Origin: Clostridia bacterium
GTDB lineage: Bacteria > Bacillota_A > Clostridia > Christensenellales > Aristaeellaceae
DNA length: 10,293 nucleotides
Assembly: GCA_017481185.1 (NCBI GenBank)
Contig: JAFUPO010000375.1
Location: 1 to 10,293, forward strand
Direction of reading: 5' to 3'
Part shown: piece after piece, positions 1 to 6,685 of the stretch
Position numbering within the stretch: the stretch's first letter is position 1
Layout: the number at the start of each line of letters is the position of its first letter
Position numbers and translations under genes: made by a program
Notes under the pieces: generated by a model
The model's input: the letters and a program-made list of their open reading frames with translations, nothing else
Told to the model about the DNA's origin: nothing
The model's database searches: none

Positions 1-167
1 ATCACGATCAAAAAGCCCACAATGCCCAGCCAGAAGCAGATGTGCCAATATCGGCGCCGGCTGTATCCCTTGGCCTCGGCCATTCGGCTCATTTCACCGC
101 TCAAAAATCCCCAGATGACCCCCAAAACAGCCGCTGTGAACAGCGCAATCATAAATACTTCCATCAT
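1..167 (-). CDS. Small membrane protein, N-terminal part (runs off the window)
   Basis: Only the first 55 codons are present; the gene continues past the left edge. The start is one of two adjacent ATG codons (first base 167 or 164), 5 or 8 bases downstream of GGAGG. Residues about 3-23 are a hydrophobic helix (begins MMEVFMIALF). A short polar, basic stretch follows (around MAEAKGYSRRRYW, residues 29-41), and a second hydrophobic segment starts near residue 42 (ICFWLGIVGF). The basic loop between the helices is probably cytoplasmic. A near-consensus promoter lies just upstream. I do not recognise a named family with confidence; short two-helix proteins of this style are common hypothetical genes in Clostridia. 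Function unknown. Confidence 0.7.
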   Translation of the reverse strand, partial: MMEVFMIALFTAAVLGVIWGFLSGEMSRMAEAKGYSRRRYWHICFWLGIVGFLIV

Positions 168-194
168 TGTATCCTCCAGATTTTGTTGCCTGCT

Positions 195-223
195 ATTATA
201 GCCTAAATCCTGGCACTTGACAA
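195..223 (-). promoter_or_regulatory. Sigma-A-type promoter for the leftward small membrane protein gene
   Basis: Read on the minus strand: -35 TTGTCA (223 to 218), exactly 17 bases of spacer, and a perfect -10 TATAAT (200 to 195). The predicted transcript start is near 188, giving a leader of about 20 bases that carries the GGAGG ribosome site. This is the strongest promoter match in the window. Confidence 0.85.
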
Positions 224-252
224 TAAAAAGCCCGTTCAGCCCTTGACGGGGC
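224..252 (-). terminator. Possible intrinsic terminator, minus strand, upstream of the promoter
   Basis: On the minus strand CCCGT pairs with ACGGG (250-246 with 235-231) around a 10-base loop, extendable by one pair over a bulge. TTTTTATT follows immediately. The stem is short. No leftward gene lies immediately to the right, so it may stop antisense transcripts arising in the start of the channel gene, or be left over from an earlier gene arrangement. Confidence 0.4.
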
Positions 253-301
253 AGCATTGATTAGCTTTTTCAGGCTGTTACAGGTATCCTTTTTTGCTGA
301 T

Positions 302-332
302 TTCAACAGGAAACAAGTCGCCTTCTGTTGAA
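302..332. repeat. Inverted repeat in the leader of the channel/TIR cassette
   Basis: TTCAACAG (302-309) and CTGTTGAA (325-332) are perfect 8-base inverted copies. One G-T and one A-T pair extend the stem inwards, leaving an 11-base loop. It lies about 40 bases before the ATG of the K+ channel gene and just before a free AAGGAG at 338-343. It could be a dyad operator or an RNA hairpin in the 5' leader. No convincing rightward sigma-A promoter was found in 168-373, so the cassette's transcript start is unknown. Confidence 0.45.
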
Positions 333-373
333 TATAGAAGGAGAATTCATCCACCGCTGGGAGCTGATGGAAA

Positions 374-1858
374 ATGAAAAGAAAGGGCCTCGCCTGGGGC
401 GTTTGGGGGCTGGCAGCCTTTTTGTTTCTGCTGCTCATTCTCACAGCGGCGGAAGCATCCTGCCCGGAGGCGTCCATTCGCAGCTTTTCTGATGCCCTGT
501 GGTATTCTCTGACGACGCTTACCACCGTGGGCTATGGCGATCTTTATCCCATATCGCCTGTTGGCCGCCTGATCGGCGGGACGCTGATGCTGATGAGCGT
601 AGGCCTCTTGGCAGCGGTGATCGGCTGGGTTGTGGGGCTTGTTAAGGGGCTGCTGCCCAGGCTTGCCCTTTATGCTTTGCGGCGCAGCGACTGGTTTCTT
701 TTTTCAGAGTTTAACGCGGCATCCCAAGCGCTGGCTGCGGATTTAGCCAGGCAGCATCCTGGCTGCGTGCGCATCTTTGGCAGCGCTGGCGATGGAAAGC
801 CAAGGCAGAAGGGCTGCTTTTTTCTGCCTCAGAAGGTCACCGAGATCCTACCCTCAGCCGCCAAGAGCTCGGGCAAGCGCACGGTGTTTTTGATCAGCCC
901 TGACCCGTTCAAAAATGTCAGCGATGCGTTGAAGCTTAAGGGCAGCCCGGCGGCGGTGTGCTGCCTGGGGCCTGAAAATCCATTGCTGAAGGGCGTTTCT
1001 TTCTTCGACCCCTTTGAGTTATGCGCCCGCCGTTTCTGGCAGGCTCATCCGTTAGAGGGGCATGAGGAGTGCGTGCTGATTGCAGGCAGCGGCAGCTACG
1101 CCCAGGCCTTGCTGGAAAACGCCCTCCTCTCCCAGGCCAGGCAGCCCTTCAAGCGCTGTGCCTACCATCTCTTTGGGGATTGGAGCCGCTGGCGCAGCCT
1201 GCACCCGGCCATAGGCCAAGCCCTGGCGGTGGAGGAAGACCGCCCAGGCATGGACGGCTTGTATTTTCACACCGGCAACTGGTTTGAGCATCAGGCTTTA
1301 ATGGAGCGGGCCCAGCGGATCATTCTCTGCCATGAGGAGGAAAGCGAAAACCTTCGGGATGCGCTGGATTTCAGCCGCTGCTTTGCCGGGGGCCAGACCC
1401 TGTATGTGCGGGCCTTGCAGGCAGCGGTTCCTGGCATCGCCTTTGGCTTGGCTCATGATTTGTATACTGCTGAGATGGTGATGAAGCAGGGGCTGGACGC
1501 CCTGGCCCGCAGGATGCACGATACCTATCGCGCGCAGCATCCTCAGGCCCCCGCCTGGGAGCAATTGGACGCTTTTACCCAGGCCTCCAACCGGGCCGCA
1601 GCGGATCATGTGGCCACGAAAAAGCGGCTGCTGGCTGGTGAAAATTATAGCGCCCTCTCTCCCGGCAGGCGGGAGGAGATGCGGCGCTGCGAGCATGACC
1701 GCTGGCTGCGCTTCTACAGCCTGCACAACTGGCGCTTCGGCCAAGAGAAGGATGCCCGGAGCCGCCGTCATCCCTGTATGCTGCCCTATGAGCAGCTGAG
1801 CGCCGCTGACCAGGCTAAGGATGATTACGCTTGGCAGCAGATGGAGGAATCCTCATGA
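374..1858 (+). CDS. K+ channel with Rossmann-like segments and C-terminal RyR domain
   Basis: 494 residues. Helix 1 is residues about 5-27. The pore helix and filter are 43-56, with the canonical K+ channel signature T51-V-G-Y-G-D56. Helix 2 is about 65-92. This is a KcsA/Ion_trans_2 type two-helix channel, so K+ selectivity is well supported. The cytoplasmic part begins near residue 95 and includes a Rossmann-like turn (VLIAGSGSYAQALL, 234-247), reminiscent of the RCK/TrkA-N regulators of K+ channels. Residues about 378-490 form a RyR-type domain with the signature CEHDRW near 439-444, then NWRFG, HPCMLPYEQLS and DDYAW. The start is fixed because an in-frame TGA lies at 365-367. The ribosome site is weak (GGGAG, 10 bases upstream); a better AAGGAG at 338-343 has no start codon at usable distance. 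The stop overlaps the next gene's start (ATGA). The likely role is a ligand-gated K+ channel working with the two downstream products; the ligand is unknown. Confidence 0.88.
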   Translation: MKRKGLAWGVWGLAAFLFLLLILTAAEASCPEASIRSFSDALWYSLTTLTTVGYGDLYPISPVGRLIGGTLMLMSVGLLAAVIGWVVGLVKGLLPRLALYALRRSDWFLFSEFNAASQALAADLARQHPGCVRIFGSAGDGKPRQKGCFFLPQKVTEILPSAAKSSGKRTVFLISPDPFKNVSDALKLKGSPAAVCCLGPENPLLKGVSFFDPFELCARRFWQAHPLEGHEECVLIAGSGSYAQALLENALLSQARQPFKRCAYHLFGDWSRWRSLHPAIGQALAVEEDRPGMDGLYFHTGNWFEHQALMERAQRIILCHEEESENLRDALDFSRCFAGGQTLYVRALQAAVPGIAFGLAHDLYTAEMVMKQGLDALARRMHDTYRAQHPQAPAWEQLDAFTQASNRAAADHVATKKRLLAGENYSALSPGRREEMRRCEHDRWLRFYSLHNWRFGQEKDARSRRHPCMLPYEQLSAADQAKDDYAWQQMEESS

Positions 1859-3720
1859 CAACCGTTGCCTTTATTGTGCTGATCGCCGCCCTGTTCATGG
1901 CGGCGGTTGTGAACCTGGCCCTGGAAAGCGTGGTAAAAAAGCGAGTGCTGGCTGTGGCGGCGGCAGCGGCGGGATGCCTGGGCATCCTGCTTTACGGTTA
2001 TGGCTTCTGCTGGGTGTATGGCTTTACGCCCCTGGCGTTTTTAAAGGCGCTGTTTGCGCTGTGCCGTATGTTCAGCGGCGTGAACGATCTGGCCTCCATT
2101 CAGGCAGCGCCCCTCTTTGCCAACGAAGGGGTGCTGACCCTTTTCTGGTTGGCTCACTTTTTGGGCTTTTATGTGACGGCTGGAGCGGCCATCAGCGTCA
2201 TCGGCGGCAAGCTTTTGCGCCGGTTGCGGGTGTTGCGGCTGCGCCGGGGCCCGTTGGTGATCATTTTCGGGGTTAATGCCCAGTCCCTTGCCTATGGCCG
2301 CAGGCAGGCAGCTCTGCACCGGGCGGTGCTGTTTGTGGACGAGGGATGCGATCCGGCGATGGAAAGCGCTATCCACGGGGCTGGGGCGGTGTTTGAAAAC
2401 GCCGCCGATGCCCTAAAGCCTACGGCGGGCTTCCTGCGCCGGGTAGGCATGGCCCCTGGGAAACGCGCCATGGAGGTAGCTGCCCTTTATGCCGATGGGG
2501 TTAAAAACCTGGCCTTTGCCCGCCAGCTGCTTGACGCTGGTGAAAAGCTGGGCCTTGAGCCCCGGCAGATGAGCCTTTTGCTAAGGGGCGTCGAGGAAGA
2601 AACGGCGGCTCCCCTGATAGCCCGGGGGCAAAGCGGCGGCTTTGGCAGCGTTATGGCCTTTGATGATTATACCCTGGCGGCCCGGCTGCTGATGCGGCAG
2701 CTGCCTCCCTGCGATACCCTGCCCTTTGGGGAGGATGGCCGGGCTCAGAAGAATTTTCACGGGGTGCTGGTGGGCTTTGGGCGCATGGGCCGAGCGGTGA
2801 TGGCTCAATGGCTGATGAACGGCCAGTTTGAGGGCAGCGCCTTCCAGCTGGATGTGTTCGATCCCCAGCCCCAGAGCGGCCCTATCTTTGGCCATCCCAT
2901 GCTGGAAGCTTATGATGTGCGCTTTCACGAGGCTGACGCAGCCTCCATGACCTTTTACCGTTTTCTTAATGAGCACTTGACAGATATTCGGTGCCTGTGC
3001 TTGTGCATGGGGGATGAGGCTGTAAATAGCGAAATCGCCCGGGATGTGCAGGCCTGGCTCCGCAGCCGGGGCACCGATATTTCTCTGTGCGCCTGCACCC
3101 CTGCGGGGGTCTGGTGTTTTGATAGCAGGGCCTCGGAGCCCCGGTATGAAAGCCTGTATGCCAGCAGCGTTCTGGATCTGAACGAGATGGATCGCATGGC
3201 CATGGCCGTTAACCAGGCCTACTGCGCTGCCAACGGTAAAACAGCTGAGGAAAACTGGCGGCACTGCGATGCTTTCAGCCGCTTAAGCTGCCGGGCCTCC
3301 GCTGACTTTTACCCGGCCATGCTGCGCTCCGCTGGGCGCACCCGGGAGCAGATCGCCCAGGGCCAGTGGCCCCCTGCGCCACCGGTCGTTGAAAACCTGG
3401 CCCGCACCGAGCATCTGCGCTGGTGCGCCTTCCACACGGTGATGGGCTTTAGACCCATGAGCGCCGAAGCCTTTGAGGCCCGGGCCCAGCAGTATCTCAA
3501 GGAGGTTAAAGAAAAGGGCGCTTCCAGCCTTCGCATCGGCAAGGATCTTAAGGGCCGCGCCCACGCCTGCCTCATCGACTGGGAAGAGCTGGATCAGCTC
3601 TCCCAGCGTGAAAATGCCATTACCAAAGGCCAAGTGGATTACAAACAGATGGATCGCGATAACGTACTGGCGCTGCCTGGTATTCTGGGTGGCCATGAGC
3701 ATCAAGGAGGCCAGGCATGA
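1855..3720 (+). CDS. Membrane protein with two Rossmann-like segments and RyR-like C terminus
   Basis: 621 residues from the ATG at 1855, which overlaps the channel stop (ATGA) and sits 7 bases after GGAGG; a TTG 24 bases earlier is less likely. Helices: about 3-24, 30-57 and 92-118. Unlike its neighbour it has no TVGYG filter, so it is not an obvious channel by itself. A first Rossmann-like strand-turn lies at 134-148 (PLVIIFGVNAQSLAYG region) and a second, clearer one at 304-316 (VLVGFGRMGRAV, a GxGxxG-type turn), resembling TrkA-N/NAD-binding folds. Residues about 510-606 resemble a RyR domain: TEHLRWCAFHTVMGFR, then HACLIDWEEL and DYKQMDRDNV. The segment before it (CDAFSRLSCRASAD, 471-484) matches the same place in the channel protein (LDAFTQASNRAAAD), so the C-terminal halves appear homologous. 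It is probably a sensor or regulatory subunit pairing with the channel. Its stop overlaps the TIR gene start. Confidence 0.82.
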   Translation: MTTVAFIVLIAALFMAAVVNLALESVVKKRVLAVAAAAAGCLGILLYGYGFCWVYGFTPLAFLKALFALCRMFSGVNDLASIQAAPLFANEGVLTLFWLAHFLGFYVTAGAAISVIGGKLLRRLRVLRLRRGPLVIIFGVNAQSLAYGRRQAALHRAVLFVDEGCDPAMESAIHGAGAVFENAADALKPTAGFLRRVGMAPGKRAMEVAALYADGVKNLAFARQLLDAGEKLGLEPRQMSLLLRGVEEETAAPLIARGQSGGFGSVMAFDDYTLAARLLMRQLPPCDTLPFGEDGRAQKNFHGVLVGFGRMGRAVMAQWLMNGQFEGSAFQLDVFDPQPQSGPIFGHPMLEAYDVRFHEADAASMTFYRFLNEHLTDIRCLCLCMGDEAVNSEIARDVQAWLRSRGTDISLCACTPAGVWCFDSRASEPRYESLYASSVLDLNEMDRMAMAVNQAYCAANGKTAEENWRHCDAFSRLSCRASADFYPAMLRSAGRTREQIAQGQWPPAPPVVENLARTEHLRWCAFHTVMGFRPMSAEAFEARAQQYLKEVKEKGASSLRIGKDLKGRAHACLIDWEELDQLSQRENAITKGQVDYKQMDRDNVLALPGILGGHEHQGGQA

Positions 3721-5957
3721 AGAACGACATCTTTATCAGCTACCGGCGGGATGGCGGCGATATAACCGCTATGTACATTTATCAGGCCCTGAAAGAGCGG
3801 GGCTATGATGTGTTCTATGACCTGGAGGTGCTGCGGGCGGGCAAGTTTAACGAGGCCCTTTTGGAAAGCATCCGCATTTGCCAAGACTTTGTGCTGGTGC
3901 TCTCGCCCCATGCCCTGGATCGATGCAGCGATGAAAACGACTGGGTGCGCAAGGAGATTGCCGAGGCCCTGCGCTTAAAGAAGAACATCGTGCCCATCCT
4001 ATTGAACGGTTTCGTTTTTCCGGAGCATTTGCCCCAGGAGATTGATGACATTCGCTATCAAAACGGCCTCTCCGCCACCACGGAATATTTTCAGGAGAGC
4101 ATGAACCGTTTGTGCAGCCGCTACCTTAAGGCCAAACCCCATAAAAAGAAAGGCAAGGCGATTGCAGCGGCAGCCGCCGGGCTGGTGGCGGTGCTGGCAG
4201 TCTTTGGGGGCTGGTTCTTTCTGGCCAGGCCGGGCAAGGGGCCCCAGGCGCAGCCAGTTGCGGGGGTTTCGCCCGATACCATTGGGGTGATCCCATCGGC
4301 CTCCACTCCCTTGCCAACAGAAATGCCCGTAACTGAGAAACCCCTGATGATCAGCGATAATCTGCCTGAGACGTTTAATAACAACGGCAACTATGGCCAG
4401 GCCCCGGTGTTTGGCAATCAGGAGCTGACCCGTGAGCAGATCCGAACGGTCACCTTTCTGGATTCCCTGGAGGCTGCCGACGAAAACGCCTGGGATGTAT
4501 CCGCCCAAGGCAACCGAAGCGTTCTGGCCTGGACGAAGGCGTTCGGCCAGGGCCATGACCTGTACATCGCCGGGGAGGGAGGCGTGACCCTTGCTCCCGC
4601 CGACGATGGGGACTACTCCATGTTTGCCGGGTATGTGAACGCCATAGACATCCGCTTCAACGGCTGCGTGGATACCTCCCTTTTGACCTCAATGCAGGGG
4701 ATGTTTGACTCCTGTGCCCAGCTAAAATCATTGGATCTCACCGGTTGGGATACCTCTCAGGTGGTGATGATGGCAGCTATGTTCAACGACTGTGAAGGCC
4801 TCAGAGAAGTGGTTTTGCCCGACGGCTTTGTGACCAAAGCGGCCGGAAATCTGGATCTGATGTTTAGAAACTGCCTGGCTCTGGAATATGTGAACACCGT
4901 TGGTTGGGACACCTCCAATGTGGAGAGCATGGTCGACATCTTTGCCAGCTGCAACGCCCTTGTGCGGCCAGATACCAGCGGCTGGGCGCTGAAGCAGATT
5001 CAAAATCGGCCGGTGGTTCGCTTTGATGCCCTGGCGGAGGGGATCCCCTATCAGCAGACCCCGGTGCTGGGCCGCGAGACCCTTCTGCGCGAGCAGGTGG
5101 CCTCCATCACCTTCCTGCCCGCCAGGGCGGGCCATTCAGATGATTGGTGGGATGTGTCCGCCGCCGGAGATGATTCAGTATGGGCCTGGACGGAAACCCG
5201 CGAGGACGGCCTCGTTGACCTGTATATCGGCGGCGATGGGGGCGTAGCCTTCCCCGATGCCTCTTTAGAGGGTTATGACGGGAACGATTACCCCTTCTTT
5301 ACCGGCTATGTAAAGATGGAGCATATTGAATTCAACCACTGCGTTGATTTTTCGGCGGTTCTCTCAGCCCACGCCCTGTTCGAAGGCTGTGAGAAGCTTC
5401 TGGAAATTGATCTGAGCGGGATGGATTTTTCTCGGACGCGGGCCTTCAGCTCTATGTTTGTAAACTGTTCAAGCCTCCGGCGGGCCATTTTGCCCGCTCT
5501 GGTGGGAAAATATGCCGAAAACCTGGACTGGATGTTTGGCAACTGCACCCAGCTTGCTGAAATCGATATGACCGGTTGGGACACCTCCGGCCTCAGGTCT
5601 GCCCAGGATACGTTCAACAGCTGCATAAGTTTGGCGGAGGTGGATCTCTCCGGCTGGGACACCTCCCGCCTGGAGGCCATCAACGGCATCTTTGAACACT
5701 GCACCGGCCTGGAGCGGGTGAATGTCAGCAATTGGAACACCTCCCGGATCCATAACATGGCGGCAGCCTTCGCGTTCTGCGGCAGCCTCACGGAACTGGA
5801 TCTTTCCGGTTGGGATACCTCCCAGATCACTGATATGAGCGGAATGTTTCAGGGCTGCCACAGCCTGACCACCCTGGATCGCAGCGGCTGGGTCTATCAT
5901 CCGCAGGTGAATACCGAAGATATGTTTTTAGAATGTTACCAGCTCCAAGGCGTGTGA
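3717..5957 (+). CDS. TIR-domain receptor-like protein with BspA/DUF285 leucine-rich repeat ectodomain
   Basis: 746 residues. The start overlaps the previous stop (ATGA), preceded by AAGGAGG at 3704-3710. TIR domain, residues 1-137: opens NDIFISYRRDGGD and contains YDVFYDLEVLRAGKF, then CSDENDWVRKEIAEAL and KKNIVPILLNGF. W76 and E80 sit where SARM1-type TIR NADases have the catalytic Glu region (from memory, DWVHKEI there), so NAD+ cleavage is plausible. A basic stretch (138-147) precedes one hydrophobic helix (148-169). By the positive-inside rule TIR is cytoplasmic and the rest outside. A Pro/Thr-rich linker covers about 171-225. The ectodomain has two related modules starting near 229 and 448 (each with PVxG, WDVS, DLYI and GGV motifs) and BspA-type repeats with F..C and GWDTS; the last run is exactly 26 residues per unit. 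BspA/DUF285 repeats are known mainly from bacterial surface proteins. The likely role is a surface sensor coupled to an intracellular TIR enzyme and the upstream RyR membrane proteins. The ligand is unknown. Confidence 0.88.
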   Translation: MKNDIFISYRRDGGDITAMYIYQALKERGYDVFYDLEVLRAGKFNEALLESIRICQDFVLVLSPHALDRCSDENDWVRKEIAEALRLKKNIVPILLNGFVFPEHLPQEIDDIRYQNGLSATTEYFQESMNRLCSRYLKAKPHKKKGKAIAAAAAGLVAVLAVFGGWFFLARPGKGPQAQPVAGVSPDTIGVIPSASTPLPTEMPVTEKPLMISDNLPETFNNNGNYGQAPVFGNQELTREQIRTVTFLDSLEAADENAWDVSAQGNRSVLAWTKAFGQGHDLYIAGEGGVTLAPADDGDYSMFAGYVNAIDIRFNGCVDTSLLTSMQGMFDSCAQLKSLDLTGWDTSQVVMMAAMFNDCEGLREVVLPDGFVTKAAGNLDLMFRNCLALEYVNTVGWDTSNVESMVDIFASCNALVRPDTSGWALKQIQNRPVVRFDALAEGIPYQQTPVLGRETLLREQVASITFLPARAGHSDDWWDVSAAGDDSVWAWTETREDGLVDLYIGGDGGVAFPDASLEGYDGNDYPFFTGYVKMEHIEFNHCVDFSAVLSAHALFEGCEKLLEIDLSGMDFSRTRAFSSMFVNCSSLRRAILPALVGKYAENLDWMFGNCTQLAEIDMTGWDTSGLRSAQDTFNSCISLAEVDLSGWDTSRLEAINGIFEHCTGLERVNVSNWNTSRIHNMAAAFAFCGSLTELDLSGWDTSQITDMSGMFQGCHSLTTLDRSGWVYHPQVNTEDMFLECYQLQGV
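5523..5954 (+). repeat. 78-bp-period coding repeats (26-residue BspA/DUF285 units)
   Basis: Five full units (residues 603-628, 629-654, 655-680, 681-706, 707-732) and a partial sixth run to the C terminus, with no insertion or deletion. Each has F at position 5, C at position 8, a hydrophobic L-x-x-h core and G/N-W near 18-19, usually GWDTS. The Trp codons fall at 5577, 5655, 5733, 5811 and 5889, exactly 78 bases apart. The fifth unit departs from the pattern (GWVYHPQ), as expected of a capping repeat. DNA identity between units is concentrated around the GWDTS codons. Confidence 0.85.
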
Positions 5958-5968
5958 GCGCACATCAA

Positions 5969-6001
5969 AAGGCCGCCGAAGCGTTTGCTTCAGCGGCCTT
6001 A
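5969..6001. terminator. Bidirectional hairpin terminator between convergent operons
   Basis: AAGGCCGC pairs with GCGGCCTT, then a C/A mismatch, then GAAGC pairs with GCTTC around a GTTT loop: 13 pairs with a single mismatch. Leftward transcripts leave it with CCTTTTGATG. Rightward transcripts leave it with CCTTAAACAT, a weaker U-run. It lies 12 bases after the TIR gene stop and 6 bases from the end of the SIMPL gene, so it serves both. Confidence 0.85.
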
Positions 6002-6007
6002 AACATC

Positions 6008-6685
6008 TTATTGAAGGGTATAGGTCATCTCCACTCCCGCGGTGACCTCCAGGGTTTGAGAGAGGATGGGGGTAGCTGCCCCGGCGGCTGCATCAAGGTT
6101 TTTGACACTGCGGTAGGCAGGATAGCTTGACTGGATTTCAGTGATGGAGACCAGGTCTCCCAGCGTGCGGCCTGCGGCCTGGGCCATCATTGCCGCCTTG
6201 CGCTGCCCCTCCTGAACAGCGGCCCGAAGGGCCTCGTCTTGGGCTTGGGCCTGGGCGGAGGATCCGAAGGAAATGTCATAGGCCTGGTTGGCCCCGGCAG
6301 CGATACCCGCATCCAACACGGCGGCAGCGTTGTTAAGATCCCGCACGGTGATGGCCAGCATATTCTCCACCCGATAGCCGGTTACGCTCATGCTGTCGCT
6401 GGTGTAATCATACACGGGGGTCAGGTAAAAGCTTTGGGTGGCAATGTCCTTTTCCTCCACCCCCTGGGCCTTGACTGCTGCCAAAACGGCCTGGATGATC
6501 AGGGTGTTTTCAGCCTGCGCTTCCTGAACGGTTGCAGCGCTGGTCTGAGCCCCCAGGGTTACGGTGGCATAGTCCGGCTGGAGGGAAACGGAGCCGGAGG
6601 CTGTTACGGTGATCACCGCCTCTGCCCCCAAGGCGGGCAGGGTCCACAGGATCAGGGCCAATGTTAAAATCAATAAGCGCTTCAT
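6008..6685 (-). CDS. Exported SIMPL-domain (DUF541) protein
   Basis: 225 residues from the ATG whose first base is 6685. That ATG overlaps the DUF4349 gene stop as ATGA; a longer reading from 6730 would add 15 unlikely residues and hide the signal peptide. Residues 1-20 are a typical signal peptide (MKRLL, hydrophobic core, PALG). The mature part follows the SIMPL pattern: VTASGSVSLQPDYATVTLG (27-45), TQSFYLTPVYDY (83-94), GYRVENMLAITVRD (103-116), then an Ala-rich helical stretch (ALRAAVQEGQRKAAMMAQAAG) and a closing strand (LEVTAGVEMTYTL). Family members are periplasmic or extracellular proteins, some linked to oxidative or envelope stress, with no known enzyme activity. As the last gene of the ECF sigma operon it is probably an output or partner of that module. 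Confidence 0.88.
   Translation of the reverse strand: MKRLLILTLALILWTLPALGAEAVITVTASGSVSLQPDYATVTLGAQTSAATVQEAQAENTLIIQAVLAAVKAQGVEEKDIATQSFYLTPVYDYTSDSMSVTGYRVENMLAITVRDLNNAAAVLDAGIAAGANQAYDISFGSSAQAQAQDEALRAAVQEGQRKAAMMAQAAGRTLGDLVSITEIQSSYPAYRSVKNLDAAAGAATPILSQTLEVTAGVEMTYTLQ

Noticed and set aside
217..248. Rightward TTGACA (217-222) and TTGACG (243-248) as -35 boxes for the channel cassette
   Set aside because: Neither has a -10-like hexamer at 16-18 bases; the first largely overlaps the leftward -35 on the other strand.
196..525. Leftward 109-codon open frame across the cassette leader
   Set aside because: It crosses the small gene's own promoter and the channel start, has no ribosome site and no domain-like pattern; it is a shadow.
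2581..3264. Leftward 227-codon frame inside the second cassette gene
   Set aside because: It is antisense to a well-supported coding region, with composition typical of reverse frames in GC-rich genes and no ribosome site or recognisable motif.
374..3720. Direct equivalence with animal ryanodine receptors gated by cyclic ADP-ribose
   Set aside because: Only the small RyR repeat domain is shared; the pore is a K+ channel, and cyclic ADP-ribose binding by that domain is not established. Kept only as a loose analogy.
5306..5830. Leftward 174-codon frame over the BspA repeats
   Set aside because: Its apparent repeats (EVSQPE-like) are the reverse reading of the GWDTS codons.
5523..5954. CRISPR or non-coding tandem repeat
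   Set aside because: The 78-base period is in frame and explained by 26-residue protein repeats; there are no identical direct repeats with unique spacers.
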